Origin: Loripinus fragilis
Taxonomy: Eukaryota; Mollusca; Bivalvia; Lucinida; Lucinidae
Assembly (NCBI GenBank): GCA_964019695.1
Contig: OZ026530.1
Location: 33,524,690-33,588,689, forward strand
Length of the DNA stretch: 64,000 nucleotides
Direction of reading: 5' to 3'
Below, in pieces: positions 12,557 through 24,619 of this stretch (the stretch's first letter is position 1; each line of letters opens with the position of its first letter). The notes under the pieces are model-generated. The model made no database searches, was not told the origin of the DNA, and saw only the letters and a program-made list of their open reading frames with translations. The position numbers and the translations under genes are program-made.

Positions 12557-12726
12557 ATGGGGATAACCATATTCAAAATTTTCCTTTGGGGAGGTATATC
12601 GTCGGATATACGTTCGGAAATCACGTTTTACGGCTCCGCTTACGCGTCGCCGTAAAACATAATTTCCGACCGTATATCCGACGATATACCTCCCCAAATG
12701 AAACTTTTGAATACAGTTATCCCCTA
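12557..12726. mobile_element. Near-perfect 170-bp hairpin (foldback) element
   Basis: Two arms of about 78 nt pair from GGGGATAAC at the left to GTTATCCCC at the right. They include GAGGTATATCGTCGGATATA on both arms and meet at TTTACGGC / GCCGTAAA around a 14-nt loop (12635-12648). Such a foldback would form a strong cruciform or RNA hairpin. The open frames on both strands here are mirror images of each other and not genes. Confidence 0.85.
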
Positions 12727-12779
12727 AATCAAGTATCACACCTGACCCAGGATGCTAACTGTGTGACTTCGTCGTATTT

Positions 12780-13461
12780 TATTTGTTTATTATATCCCTA
12801 GTATAGTCAAAATTCATTAACGAAGTTATCTGCCAATTTTGATACAGTGCCACTAGGTAGCGTTGTATGCGCATGTGAGTGTAGGAGGTGTTTGCTTAAC
12901 CCTTTATTGGTTTTGGAGGGGTGTGTATATGTTTATATACCAGTTTTGTTTTTAGATAACGAAAATACTGATTCATAAATACTTAAACCTTTCCAGCGTT
13001 TTTGAGCCTAAAAGCTGCTTTGATTAGAACGTTATTCCACTGCATGTCTGTCCATACTTTTCACCACTGACGGACAAAATGATAGAGAGAACCTACACAT
13101 TCTGTCGGTTTTAATTACACTTAAACTGAATCAATATATACGTTTACCGAACTGCGTCAATCATAAATATTTTCAAACTTAAATGGAATTCATTCTACAA
13201 TTGGTCTGGTGTTTTATTCTTTTACCTAATAAATTACAGTACACTAATTTCTTGTAATACATGATATTCGTTTTCCGATTTAAACGATTATCAATTTTAG
13301 ATGCTTAAACAGTTTTTTTCTTGTGACTTAAAGACTTGAAACTCGAAGTTGCAAAGTAATAGAAATACATAAACACCACTTACCTAAATTCAGGAAATAA
13401 AGATACACTGTCCTAATCCAGGATATATTTGTATGATCGTGTTCTATCAATGGTCAATATC
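12780..13461. other. No gene recognised
   Basis: AT-rich DNA without visible coding or repeat structure. Confidence 0.5.
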
Positions 13462-13715
13462 GATATGGGGTGACCACCCCTGGGTTGATTGTTTCTCCCA
13501 TTAAGGGATTCTGTAACTGTTCTATATTTTGCTGTGCGTTACTTAATGTCCATTCTAGTTTTGAAATCATCTTGATGGGGAAGAGAGAACTTGTTGATTT
13601 GCTTTGTTTGTCTTCCTGGTGTCTCGTGATAGATGTGTGGCTCTTCCTCGCGGTACCATGGGTATATATGCAGTTTATGATTGTGGTATTTCCTGATCAT
13701 ACTGACTTTTTTTTT
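13462..13715 (+). repeat. Family D copy 1 (retroposon-like, 5' truncated)
   Basis: Shares with 29425-29668, 55744-56137 and 60950-61530 the run TTCTAGTTTTG, ATCATCTTGATGGGGAAGAG, CTTCCTGGTGTCTCGTGAT, GCGGTACCATGGG and the end TTCCTGATCATACT. A fixed 3' end with varied 5' start fits a retrotransposed element. The long open frames on both strands recur in other copies because the nucleotides are conserved. Confidence 0.78.
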
Positions 13716-14360
13716 GAGAGTAGCAATTATATCTTTAAAGGTTGCTCCTAACCAGCAGACAAGTTTGCAACAGTTGCACTCCACCACTTAGCACATTGCT
13801 ATCATTTGTATGTGACCAGCATGTATGTCTGTTAGAGTTACACCCCATTATCAGTTATACCTGAACAGTTGCAGCTCACTAGCTGTAGTTGTTTGATCAG
13901 CAGTAGTGTTTAAATTTTTACCCAATTTTGCCAACAGGTCTGTGTATTGCAGTTGCACCTGGCCATCAGTCAAGATGGTTACGAGTATATTCAGCATGCA
14001 AAGCACGTATGACCACCAATTTGGCGGGTTATATTTTCAGGAAACACATTTGTATTACTAGTCTATGTCAGCAAACAACCTTTTAACATTGTCAATTCCG
14101 ACTATCATTACTGCTGAGTGATGACTTCATGTAACAGGCTTGCCTGTTTCATGTTAAGTGAGCATTTACAGGACCAATGATCCTCTTGATAAACTTGGCC
14201 TCGAAGAGAGAAATTATTTGGTGTATGTGAACAACAAAAGTACAGACCAGACTGCGGTATCAGTACTGTCCGATCAGCGCCTTTGTTATTCCCCATTTGG
14301 AAAGTAAAATATCTAAACTGGCTAAAATCAAAATTTCAATTCATTAGATAGATTCTGTAG
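13716..14360. other. No gene recognised
   Basis: No exon or repeat recognised. Short open frames only. Confidence 0.5.
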
Positions 14361-14365
14361 CTTAA

Positions 14366-14732
14366 AGCTGCATAGTCTGTAACTTTTGATCTTCTAATTT
14401 TAATAATAATGATTTTATTTTTCAAGAACACAGTGAAAATACTCAAATTCAGGTAAACATTTTACCATTTTCGTAAATCTTAACAAGTTATCACTATCAA
14501 AACAACTGCATTTATGTTAAAATTCAACGGTCTATAATTATTGGAGGGACGCAAATAATTACCATCAAGAGAAAAATACACCTATTTGATAAAATAATTC
14601 ACTTTTCCATGCAGTTTTCAGCTGTACTGAACATTTTTATTGTAAAAACATAGCTTAATTTTACTTTTACAAAGGATTTAAAAATAAAATATTTTTTTTC
14701 GAAAAATGTTCATAGTTACAGAGTATGCAGCT
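14366..14732. mobile_element. TTAA-flanked MITE, copy 1
   Basis: AGCTGCATAGTCTGTAACTT at the left mirrors AGTTACAGAGTATGCAGCT at the right, and TTAA stands outside each end (14362-14365, 14733-14736). TTAA duplication is the hallmark of piggyBac-type insertion. 367 bp, AT-rich, no coding. A second copy lies at 59039-59399 with a decayed right end. Confidence 0.82.
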
Positions 14733-14739
14733 TTAAGCA

Positions 14740-16200
14740 ACTGGTTTGAGACTCCTTTTGACAGGAACCCTGAATACAGGTTTTGTCGTATCGATGTCCA
14801 GTTTATGTGATAGGAAACAACCAGAATTGTTGAATATAGATTTATTATTTCTTAGATATATATACATAGAATCAAAAGTAACATTACATATGCGATTTTA
14901 TACATATATATACACATTTGTCGGAAACTAGGTCTATACTGTTGTTACGATTTTGGACTACAAAATGACCAATGTTTTGTCTTAATTCAAATGATAAAAC
15001 AAATGGAGATAGAAAATGATTAATAAAATACCTCGGACAGTCTTAATAGAGGATTGTTCATAAAATTGGCCGAATATAAGTTTCAAAAAAAAATATTAAC
15101 TTACCAGGATTAGCCCTGAAATTAACCTTAGAAGGGCTTTTCTCACTGGATAAGTACTGATTACAAAAATTGGATTGAAAACTCCGTTTTTGCTATTAAT
15201 TAAAAAGAAAATAGGAATATTTTTTGCTTAAGTGCCTTTCACCTTCTGACCAAACAAATCCTTTTGCTGACTGTTTTTGCTATATATTGCACACATGATA
15301 TATAATATGGCATGCTTGAGGGGGAAAGCTGTCAGAAACCCCAAAGCAATTTATTACGAAGGTCATTAGTCGCTAATGTTGTACCAATCTGTATCTTAAT
15401 ATCAATTGACAACGCCATGTATACAGTGTGTAGTTATGATATATCCCTGTGAAAAGTTCCGACTAGTTGTACTTAAAACAAAATGAGTAAAATTTGTTTG
15501 TAAGATATTTGTAGGTAAAAATTGTAATTCATGGATAGCATACTTATTTACAAAAGACAATGAAATCTTCAAGACATGAATTCTATGCAAACGCATCACC
15601 CTTGTGTTACTCGCTGCATATGTTATACTACCATGTATGTATTCAGATACATACTGGAGGAAACATTGGCTTTCTGAAAAAAAAAATATTGGTTACAAAA
15701 ATAGTCTCTTCCCCTAAACTCTTAGATTCTGGTATTAATATGCAATATTATCCAAATATATTAACTTTTAATTTTACCAGATAAACTAATTGTCAGAGTT
15801 TTATTTAAGCACCAAAACGTAGTTGCCAAATACAGATTATTCAAGCCACTCTCTAAATATGGACGGATTGAATAAGATGCCGTCTGAGGTTCTTATTTAC
15901 CATGAGCATGTGTTAACTTCTTTTATCGTAGAGGGTAAGTTACATGTGTGGCTGCTTGCAAATATTTGCAATTAAATTATGCAAACACAAACACAAACAT
16001 CTCATGTAATGGTAGGCCATATAACATTTTAAGTCTCTATTTGCCATCCATCCTAGATACATTTTATTGCTAAAACGCACAATAGAAATACTTTATATAG
16101 TTAAACATTTCCCTAATTAATGGACTTTGAAGGAGTCAAAGAGTTTCTAACATCCGTTCTGATCACATCATAAAAAAACCCTTGCTAAAACATAAAATTC
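14740..16200. other. No gene recognised
   Basis: AT-rich DNA with short open frames only (for example 15402-15599 minus and 15560-15784 plus), none resembling a known protein. Confidence 0.5.
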
Positions 16201-16229
16201 CAGACATGTATACAAATTATGCGGACGTG

Positions 16230-16695
16230 TGAACTGTTTATGGAAGTAATTCAATGCCCTTTTCCTCAGTTTACAGATGGGTAATTAAATTAAATGAAGA
16301 TACTAGGCCTGTTACAAGTGCTCCAAATTCTTGTAGTATAAATTTACAAAAAGTCCAAAGATTATTAAAATTTAATTTAAATAAAATCAGACGCAGGATT
16401 TACTTCTCAGCTAATTGCAGACATGGTTGGAATTTCAAAAGCATATGCATTGCGATTTTGGTGAACTATTTTGCATCTAAAGAAGGAAAGCACTAGGTGG
16501 GCCCCACACTTACTCTATGAGGAGTACAAATCCATGCGTGTTAGGAAAGCGTGCAAACCGTTGAAACGGTTTTCAACACATAGACAGAAAATATAAATGA
16601 ATGTAATAGTAGGTGAAGAGTCTTGGATATATTGTTTCGAACCACATCGAAAAATAAGTAATCGTGTACGGCCCACCAAAATGCAAGAAGGCTAA
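16230..16695 (+). pseudogene. Mariner-like transposase remnant
   Basis: Translating with frame changes gives consecutive mariner hallmarks. An N-terminal helix-turn-helix-like stretch, SSVYRWVIKLNEDTR, starts near 16264. After a +1 shift near 16384 comes TSQLIADMVGISKAYALR, a stop, then STRWAPHLLYEEYKS. After another shift near 16600 comes GEESWIYCFEPHRKISNR, the region around the first catalytic Asp (D-E-[ST]-W-I), where Glu-Glu now stands. Stops and frameshifts make it dead. The C-terminal half is missing: family C sequence begins at about 16690. It is a decayed IS630-Tc1-mariner copy, not a host gene. Confidence 0.75.
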
Positions 16696-17050
16696 ACTTT
16701 ACCTTATCGTTGCATTATCTCTTATTTATATATTGATTAATATGTTCTAGGAGATAACGCATTATTAAGTTAGGAGTCTTTCATGCAAACCAAACATCTA
16801 TGCGTCTTGATCCACATCTGAACTTAGGGTGAGGTTGGCGTGCTGTGAAACCGGTTTAAGCCCTCCAGTCTTGTATTTGCTTTGCTTTCGTGTGCGTCTG
16901 TGTATTGATGCCTTGTGGTCACCTGCTGGGAAAGGGCTGACCTCTTGGCTCTCGTTTGTGATGACTAATTGTGAAGTTGTCACTTTCCCATTGGTATCCT
17001 GGGTCAGGTGTGGTGCTTGATTGTATCGATTCCTGATCTTTGCCATCTTT
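16690..17050 (+). repeat. Family C copy 2
   Basis: Contains GAGATAACGCATTA, CTTGATCCACATCTGAACTT, GGTCACCTGCTGGGAAAGGG, CTCTTGGCTCTCGTTTGTG, CCTGGGTCAGGTGTGG and the fixed end GATTCCTGATCTTTGC. Compared with 22855-23505 it lacks an internal block before GGTCACCTGC. It abuts the mariner remnant. Confidence 0.85.
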
Positions 17051-17261
17051 CTTACTTTGTATTACCATAAGAATTACCAGTGAGAACAATGTTATGCTTG
17101 ACATAATTTTCACTACTATGGGCTACAAGCGACACAGGGTCATATACACAAAGGCTAAGCAATAAATTCAAGGTTTTACAAAAGTTCTAAGAAAGCTTGT
17201 CAATTCTACCAAAAACTAAGACGTAGATCTAACGTATTTATTGTCACATGACAAGCCTTAA

Positions 17262-17505
17262 ACCACAAGGTACTTCTTTTGTGGATCTTTTATGTTTTGT
17301 TCTGTCTTGAGTATGTGTTTGCTATGTCTTTGTGCGCGTCTGTTTGTATGTGCTTTGTGGTCACCTGCTGGGAAAGGGCTGTCCTCTTGGCTCTCGTTTG
17401 TGGTGTCTTACTGTGAGTTTGTCACTTTCCCATTGTTATCCTGGTTCAGGTGAGGTACTTGATTGTATCGACTCCTGATCTTTGCACCCTCATTTACTTT
17501 GAAGT
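17262..17505 (+). repeat. Family C copy 3
   Basis: Starts at the TTTGTGGATCTTTTATG segment and runs through GCGTCTGTTTGTATGTGC and GGTCACCTGCTGGGAAAGGG to TTTGCACCCTCATTTACTTT. Direct orientation, about 210 bp after copy 2. Confidence 0.85.
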
Positions 17506-18066
17506 ATAGCATCATTTTTGAAAGAACAGGATGACTTTTTTCTTGAACATCCACCATATTCCTTTACTTTTTTCTCTTCCCTAGCCCCAAGAAAATACTA
17601 AGTCTTGCTGGTAGAATATATACCTCCTGCCAAAAGTTAGGTGCCCCCTTATTTAAACTCCTTAGAGGTGTACCCGAAAACGACTTCTTGTAGTGGATTA
17701 AACGATTAAAAACCTGTATATCTTTGAGATAAGAGAACTTTGAAAGTTTGAAATAAACAAAAATGCTAGCTCACCCTTGGTTGCCATTTAACATCATTGG
17801 TTGCATTTCTGTTGGTCCCATCCTCGTACTTCCAGTATTCTAGATACTAAATTCATGACTAGAAAAATGCTTCTTGCACACCAGATAAGGATATCTGAGA
17901 TTAAACCCTTGGATAGAAAATCTTATCTTACCCATGCTATCTTACCAAGGACGTCAAGTAACGTCATCATGTGAAATTTCATCTGAACGTATTCAGGGAA
18001 TTCTGGAAGCTTATTTTAAAATAAATAAACAAATAAATGAATTAAAACAGTGATAAACAAGAAAAA
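17506..18066. other. No gene recognised
   Basis: Nothing recognised on either strand. Confidence 0.5.
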
Positions 18067-18207
18067 AATATTCTTTCTCTCATGAGAGGGTAGGATAGAA
18101 AAATCCCTCCATGGTGATCACCGTTTGTCATCACTCGGCGATCCTCGTGATGCCAAACGGCGATCCTCAGGACGGATTTCTCTACCCTCACACTCATGAT
18201 ATATTCT
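18067..18207. mobile_element. Foldback element with ATCATGAG ends
   Basis: The left arm (TCATGAGAGGGTAG...GAAAAATCC...CGTTTGTCATCAC) pairs with the inverse of the right arm (TCATGAGTGTGAGGGTAG...GAAATCCGTCC...CGTTTGGCATCAC), with arms of about 65 nt and almost no loop. The centre contains CGGCGATCCTC on both sides. Non-coding. Confidence 0.7.
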
Positions 18208-18301
18208 TATAAACGGATTAACGTTTCACATGGTTTGATACAGGGGACAGGTATATTATTCTAACTAAGGGTCCTTTTTAGCGTTAAGTGATTATTGTTA
18301 T

Positions 18302-18780
18302 TGGCCAGCACGTCCACCTTACAAATTGTAGATTTCGCATAGCTTCTAGAACATAATCAATCTCTTACAATTGCTTCTGATAGTCAACTCTTTAGCTCAA
18401 TGGTTAGATTTTGGCCATATACCAGGAGGAACTGGGATTGATTCCCAACCGGGACCTGAGAACATCTTCGCCTATGCTTTGCACGTCTAACGACTATCAT
18501 GTTGTAAGATGGGATTGGACTTTGTTTCATCAAAAAAGGTTTTGCGTCATCATAAATGAGGGTTACTTTGAAGAGAGGGAGTTTTGTGGGCCAGCACTTC
18601 CATATTACATATCTACAAATAGTAAATTTCACACAACTTCTAGAATATAATCAATCACTGCCAACTGCGTCAGAGAGAAGACTTTTGGGCTCAGCGGTAA
18701 AGGCATTGGTCTTGATTCCCAATCAGGGCATAGGAATATTTTCAGCTATGTAAGATTATGCTGGGGAAGAAATATGACAA
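18302..18780 (+). repeat. Tandem pair of tRNA-headed SINE-like units
   Basis: GGCCAGCAC...CTTCTAGAA..ATAATCAATC occurs at about 18304 and 18590, a period near 288 bp. Each is followed by a tRNA-like head: TTTAGCTCAATGGTTAGA with GGGATTGATTCCC (18391-18445), and GGGCTCAGCGGTAAAGG with TCTTGATTCCC (18686-18720). These fit RNA polymerase III A- and B-boxes. I infer a SINE duplicated in tandem. Confidence 0.6.
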
Positions 18781-18784
18781 AATG

Positions 18785-19615
18785 TTAAAACGCCTCTGCA
18801 ATGTACGACTATTTTTTTTGGCTATAAAAGTGATTTCTTCTGTCAACGATTTGCTCAAATTGATGATTGTAGCTATTTGTTAGAAGCCGGCTATTACAAT
18901 AATCAACAATCTCTCGTAGAACAAAAAGAACAAATGCACTGCTTGCTCCTTTAAACCCTAATTTGTTCTGCTTAAATGGTTTGATGGCGTGTCTAAACAT
19001 CATGGACACGTTTATATGATGGTAAATAATATTGGTTAGACCAGTATAAATTATGTCATAACCTGGCGTGGTAATGATGTCGCTTGGAAGCAAGCAGTGC
19101 CAGTATCCATCTTAGGGTCTGGCACAGTCTTTCATGAAGATTTTTGTGAGGAAAATACATGGGCAGTTGCTCCTTTTCCGGGGATAAAAAAAATCAGCAA
19201 ATGGTGAAATAATATTTGTTATTTAGAACTTGCATTTTGTCTCAAAGGAGTGTGGTTAGTATTAACTTACCACCCCACGCTCAATAGTAAATAAGCATAA
19301 TGTGGACATTTCACAATAAAACAATGGAGACCAACTCACGGCATCATGAGGAAGAGACATAAATACTAACAGCCACATCACAGAAGCCAATTAAGGTAAA
19401 GAAACACCCATCTTTTCCCCCTGGAAGTTGATTTCAAGATCAGAAAGGACGACAAATCATTGCCTATGCACAAAACCACCCTTAATCAAAGTAGTCAGGA
19501 ATAAAACCAGAAAGAGGCGCATATTTAAAAAGGTACAGGTATTTAGTGAAGAAAAGGTTTATCTATTAGGAGTACTTGGTTATGCTAAATCAAGAAAACC
19601 AATGTAACAAGCTGA
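18785..19615. other. No gene recognised
   Basis: A 94-codon minus-strand open frame at 18809-19093 resembles nothing known to me. No other structure noted. Confidence 0.45.
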
Positions 19616-19619
19616 AAAA

Positions 19620-22600
19620 ATGGCGTCGACAATATCTAATTTGCATATTTCCGACATGGCCATAAAATTGAAGAAAAATCATTAAAAATCTGTAGAGTGG
19701 CTTGTTAAGGCTGCCCAACTGGTACAAAACAATCCAAAAACATATTTTGATTGTTGGTTATAACTGACATCACTTTATACAATTAGAATTAAAATGTGAT
19801 CAAGAGATAATCAGGTTCGGGGGGACTTGAGTCAATAATTTTGCTTGCGACTTAGTTATGTTTTTAATGTAAGTGCGTGCATATTATCTTGCCCAAATGT
19901 GTCTGGCATGATGTCGTTAAAATGAGAGCTTTATAACATGCATTGCAATGATGCCATTATTGTTTGCAGAAAAATATGATTATCTTAACAGATTCTGTAA
20001 CTTTCAGTTAAAGGAGGGAGTAAATGCCATTTTTAAGAAAGCAGTCATGTACCTGCAAAATGGTTTGTATCTAGTCAGCAGCTCACCCTACGCTATTAAA
20101 CTTGTTAGCAAATTGAAGATAAGATACAGTACATATATCTGATGGCATGGTTTGATCTGCAGATAAATTATCTAATTTGCATAATCATCAATATTTATGA
20201 AAATATCAGACAATAAAGGAAAATTTATAAAAGCAAACACAAATGAAAGCCTGCCACCTAATTGTCCTTGTTTCCTTTTAATAAATTATATGTGATATCT
20301 TTTGACAATTCATTTCATCTTATAGTCATATATCAGTTTATCTTATTTGCATATTCATGAACATTTGTAAAACTTTAACTTGAGGTAAAATCAGGGAATA
20401 ATGACACCCCCACCTCGTCACACACATACATCGGGAGAAGGGGGCTTATTAGACTTAGCTTGCACCCAAGGACAATTACTCATGGATGCAAAATTGGTCA
20501 GTGGGACCATTAAGAGCAAAAAAGACATTGTCCCTTAAAATAAACCTGTTTGGATCATATAGAATTGCATTGTGTCCACGGCAACCCATCCCACACTGTA
20601 GCTGGGTTACTGCAAGTAGACCTGCGATTGAAACTTGCTTGCTGCACATTCTTTTGTGGATTTTTCCCTCTTCCACTAATTCAAGAAAAGCAACTTTTCA
20701 GTTACATCCCAAACAAAATGATCGGTAAATAACAAACAAAACTGACTCAGGGAGGCTTGCATAAAACAATTAATCCCCCACATAATGTGAAAACCTATAA
20801 TATGATTCTAAAGATAGGGCGTTTCCTACAAAATTATTTGTATCGAAGCAGCAACTTATCCTAGACTACCGAACATTGTACCAAATTAAAGCTCAGACAT
20901 AGTTCTTTTATCTAATGATCATTTTTTCCACATTCTTAAGTATTAAAAAATAAACAGAAATAAAATAAAAGTTGTAGGAGAAATAATGGGGTGTTCCTAT
21001 ACACATTGCCCATATGTCAGTTGCTAGTTATCATTGACTATCAAATGGGGTACCAAATCTAAGCCTAGACAATGTGATTTTACACAATGGTACGATTTGC
21101 TTATGATCTGATTTGAGTTTTCATGAATATTTATGAAAACATTTAGAAACAAGAGTTAAATGTTGGAAAAATTAAGGGTAGGGGGTACATACAACATTGC
21201 CTAGATGTCATCTGCTAACTTTTCTAGACTAACCAACTTATTACCATATGAGGTTGAGACATAATACTTTAACCCAATAATATGATAAACAAATTATCCA
21301 ATTTGCATATTAAAGAATATTAATGAAAATATTAGAAATGTTAGCTGCTTACTATTTTAGACTTCAAAAATTGGTACCAAGTAAAAGTTGAGTCATAGTA
21401 CTTTAACGCAATAGTCTTATAAACGAATCTAATTTAAATGTGTATGAATATCAATGAAAACACTAAGGAAAAAAGAAACTATTGCAGAAAAAAATAAAAT
21501 AGGTATATCTACAAAATAACATATATATCATCTGATAATTGTTCTAGAATAACAAACTTAGTACCAAATAAATGCTAAGCCATAGCACATTTTATGCCAT
21601 GGTCAGATATACAAATAATTGAATGATTATTTTCTTGAATAATAATTCAAATACCAGAAATAATAGAGAAAATGGTAACAAAATTAAAGGGATGTACCTA
21701 CAAATTTACTTATATGGCTGCTGCTTATATTCCTATACTACCACACCTGGTATCAACTGAAAGCCAAGATATTTTATGTTTCTTAACCGTCATTATGTAA
21801 AATAATACTTTTTTTAATGTAATAATAGTAATACAAACAATAGAAAATAGAGAAAACATAGAAAAATAGTCCGAAAAGTACTCCTATCTCATCTTTTAAT
21901 TGTTCTAGACAATTAATCTTAGTATCAAATTAAGGCTGAGGCATAATATTTTCATATTATCAGATATAAAAATTATTTAACAAACTTATTAAAGAATATC
22001 GATGAAAACTATAGAAACTTGAAGAAAAAATGAAAAGGAATCAAAAAGATGATATCTTCAAAAAATACTAATTAATAAACAGATTAAATAATTTGCATAT
22101 CAAACAGTACTATAATATACTGGACTTTGTTATTGGAACAAAATATGGAGTAAGAGAGTATGAAATCTAGGAAAAAGTAACAGCTGATATATGATTAATT
22201 ATGTATGTACCGTTTACTATCGTATTGTTGTCTAATTTGTTTTCTAATTTCTAATATTAATACAATTTTTAGATAATTTGCATATTGGACCATTAAGTAA
22301 ACACGCAATGTATTAGCATTAAATTGGTACCAAGGCCGTTAGTATATGATAATTAGCAGCTGAGATGTAGATAGTACCGCATATACACCACCTTTTTTAC
22401 GATATTCTCTTAATTCTAATGATTTCATTAATATTCATGAATATACAAATTTGATAATTTGCATATCTTAACATCGGATGAAAGTCCTTTGTGTTAGCAT
22501 TAAGTTGGTATTAAGTTTTAAAGTCTAGGATGAATTACTGCTAAGATATGAATACTTATATAGAGGCATCCCATTCTTTAGAAGGACATTTTGCGTTACC

Positions 22601-22700
22601 ATTGAAACCCTGCCAATTTACATATCTAACATTAGTATTCTTTAGGGCAATATTTTCCCATTTGGATGGTCTTTCAGTAAACAATTTGACACACATTATA
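19620..22700. repeat. Tandem repeat family B, array 2 (orientation switches)
   Basis: Diverged units of ATTTGCATATTCATGAA, TATTAATGAAAA and GGTACCAA-type landmarks fill the interval. From 19620 to about 22130 they run in reverse relative to array 1. From about 22130 to 22700 they run forward (for example TTAGCAGCTGAGATG at 22350). Between 20400 and 20740 a block open on both strands (LLQVDL..., GPLRAKKTLS) interrupts the pattern and is unidentified. Confidence 0.6.
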
Positions 22701-22854
22701 AGTTTTCCTGAAGTCGCAATATTGATCCAATTAGACCGTAGGGACTAAGGAACGTGAATGCTGTAAATGTACCATATATTTAGGAATGGATATTATGACA
22801 TATTTCATTTAAAGAAGCGAAAACACTTAATGATTACCAAAGTTTCTTTCGCAT

Positions 22855-23505
22855 TTATGGCTTGACTTAGTGGTCAGCCAAATCATGGTTGGCAACTTTA
22901 CTTTCCTCTTTAATTGCACGCCTGTGGGTCGGTCTTCAGACTCTATGACTGTTCAAATTTAAAGACTTATCTATTGATGAGATGGTAGGGGCGCTGATGC
23001 TTTGGCTGTTTGTTGGGCCGCTGGGATTTACCTGTTGGATTTCTTTTGCTCCGGTATTCAGTATTATTTACTTTTGAAGCCTTATCTTTGCTTAATCTCC
23101 TTTTTATGTCTTGCTTATATGTTCTGGGAGATAATGCATTGAGAAGTTAGGGGTCTTTCATGCAAAACAAATATTTAAGTGTCTTGATCCACATCTGAAT
23201 TAAGGGTGAGGTTGGCGCCATGAAACCAGTTTAAGCCCTCTAGTAAAACATTTTACTGACCGTTCCAAGTTGGTATTTCTTTGTGGATATTTTATGGGGT
23301 TTTTTCTGTCTTGTGTTTGTTATGTCTTTGTGTACGTCTGTTTATATGTGCCTTGTGGTCACCTGCTGGGAAAGGGCTGACCTCTTGGCTCTCGCTTGTG
23401 GTGTATGAATGTGAGTATGTCACTTTCCAATTGGTATCCTGGGTCAGGTATGGTACTTGATTGTATCGATTCCTGATCTTTGCATCCTTACTTACTTTGA
23501 AAAGC
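22855..23505 (+). repeat. Family C copy 4, longest copy
   Basis: About 650 bp, the most 5'-complete copy here. Its 5' part has ACTTTACTTTCCTCTTTAAT and TTCAGACTCTATGAC (also inverted at 52540-52640). Its middle has TATGTTCTGGGAGATAATGC and CTTGATCCACATCTGAATT. Its 3' end is TTTGCATCCTTACTTACTTT. Fixed 3' end and staggered 5' starts across copies support retroposition. No reverse transcriptase frame is present. Confidence 0.85.
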
Positions 23506-24507
23506 TTTTCTTAAATCTTGCTATGTTTAAACATAACAACAAGTAGGAGGATCCTGTATAAGACAAGTTTATATATGATTTTATAGACTAAAAATGGACA
23601 TTTATTACCATAAATACGATAATATCTTCGAAATATTACATAAATTGATACCAAAACGACGTGCTCAAAGGGTAAAACCATCTTAGGACATGGTGTTATT
23701 GATTTTTGGATAAAACATTGTCAAAAAATAATATATTTCAGTAATATGGCAAATTTGATGACAAATTTGATGATTTTGACAGGCTTTTGGAAAATATACA
23801 AATCAGGTCATTGAGGCGTAATTTCTCAGCTTTCTAATATTGGTTTTTGTATTACATGTAAGCATACCAACTTATCCCTAATTATGGAGTCTTCATAAAA
23901 TGCCTGTACTTGTTAACTTTTCTGATTTTTTCCTGACTAATGGGATCATCAATAAACAATAAAATGACTACACGTTTACCGTCGATCTAAAGCAAACAGT
24001 AAAACAATTAAACAAACGGAAAGTGCCTGTCATTCTTCTGCTACAAATGTAGTACATATTGTCTTCTAGTGTATTTTGAAAACATATAACCTTAAAGCAT
24101 AAAAGCATGTTTATCATTTTGTACACTATGGCAGTAATAAAGCTTATATGAAAGATACACAGTTAAAATTATATAAAAAGCAACTTCCAGAACAAATATT
24201 TTAAGCTAATATAGATGAGCAATAAAATATTTTGTACACAACTAATCAATTTTGAAGGATTAACATAATAAAGTAAAGATATCAAAAAGAACAAAATGAA
24301 CAAACGATCAAGATAAAAAAAACTTAACGACAAGCAGAAATTATAGAAATTGATAATTTACAAAAAACACATTTTAGCTCTGTTCCAAGAAATTATGATT
24401 TTTTCATTAGTTAAAACTGAAGCGCATAACACCTGCGTGGAAACCTTAAAGCTGATTAATGTCTTTGAAATCGCAAAAAGGGTAATACTCTACACTCCAT
24501 ATATTTA
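23506..24507. other. No gene recognised
   Basis: AT-rich DNA, no coding or repeat structure seen. Confidence 0.5.
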
Positions 24508-24616
24508 CATATTTATCCTAGCTTAGTACTGGTTCAACCCAGGAAGATCCATTCCTATATAACTGAAAGATTGTTGATTGGACGTAAAGAATCAAATCAA
24601 ACAAACAAACAAAACA
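24508..24616 (+). repeat. SINE 3' fragment (AAAC tail)
   Basis: TTAGTACTGGTTCAACCCAG, GAAAGATTGTTGATTGGAC and AAAGAATCAAATCAAAC followed by (AAAC)n match the 3' part of the full SINE at 40080-40284. The tRNA-related head is missing, so it is 5' truncated. Confidence 0.82.
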
Positions 24617-24619
24617 TGA

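Larger units (their letters stand above)
12286..12775 (-). repeat. Family C copy 1, split by an insertion
   Basis: 12286-12312 (GTGCAAAGATCAGTAATCG...) and 12728-12775 (ATCAAGTATCACACCTGACC...) are adjacent in all other family C copies, where GATACAATCAAGTACC is continuous. Here they are separated by 415 bp (12313-12727). The reference copies at 35796-36000 and 47243-47365 show the uninterrupted order. Confidence 0.8.

Noticed and set aside
12527..12801. Mirror-image 70-codon frames on both strands
   Set aside because: Generated by the 170-bp hairpin, whose arms encode the same peptide in both directions.
16995..17040. B-box-like GTATCGATTCC in family C
   Set aside because: It lies near the 3' end, where a tRNA-derived SINE would not have its promoter, and no A-box precedes it at the right distance.
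16798..17113. Recurring frames (SPAGKGLTSWLSF and IRNRYNQAPHLTQ types) in several places
   Set aside because: They are readings of family C in several frames on both strands; all frames are conserved only because the copies are related DNA. No start, domain or selection pattern supports a protein.
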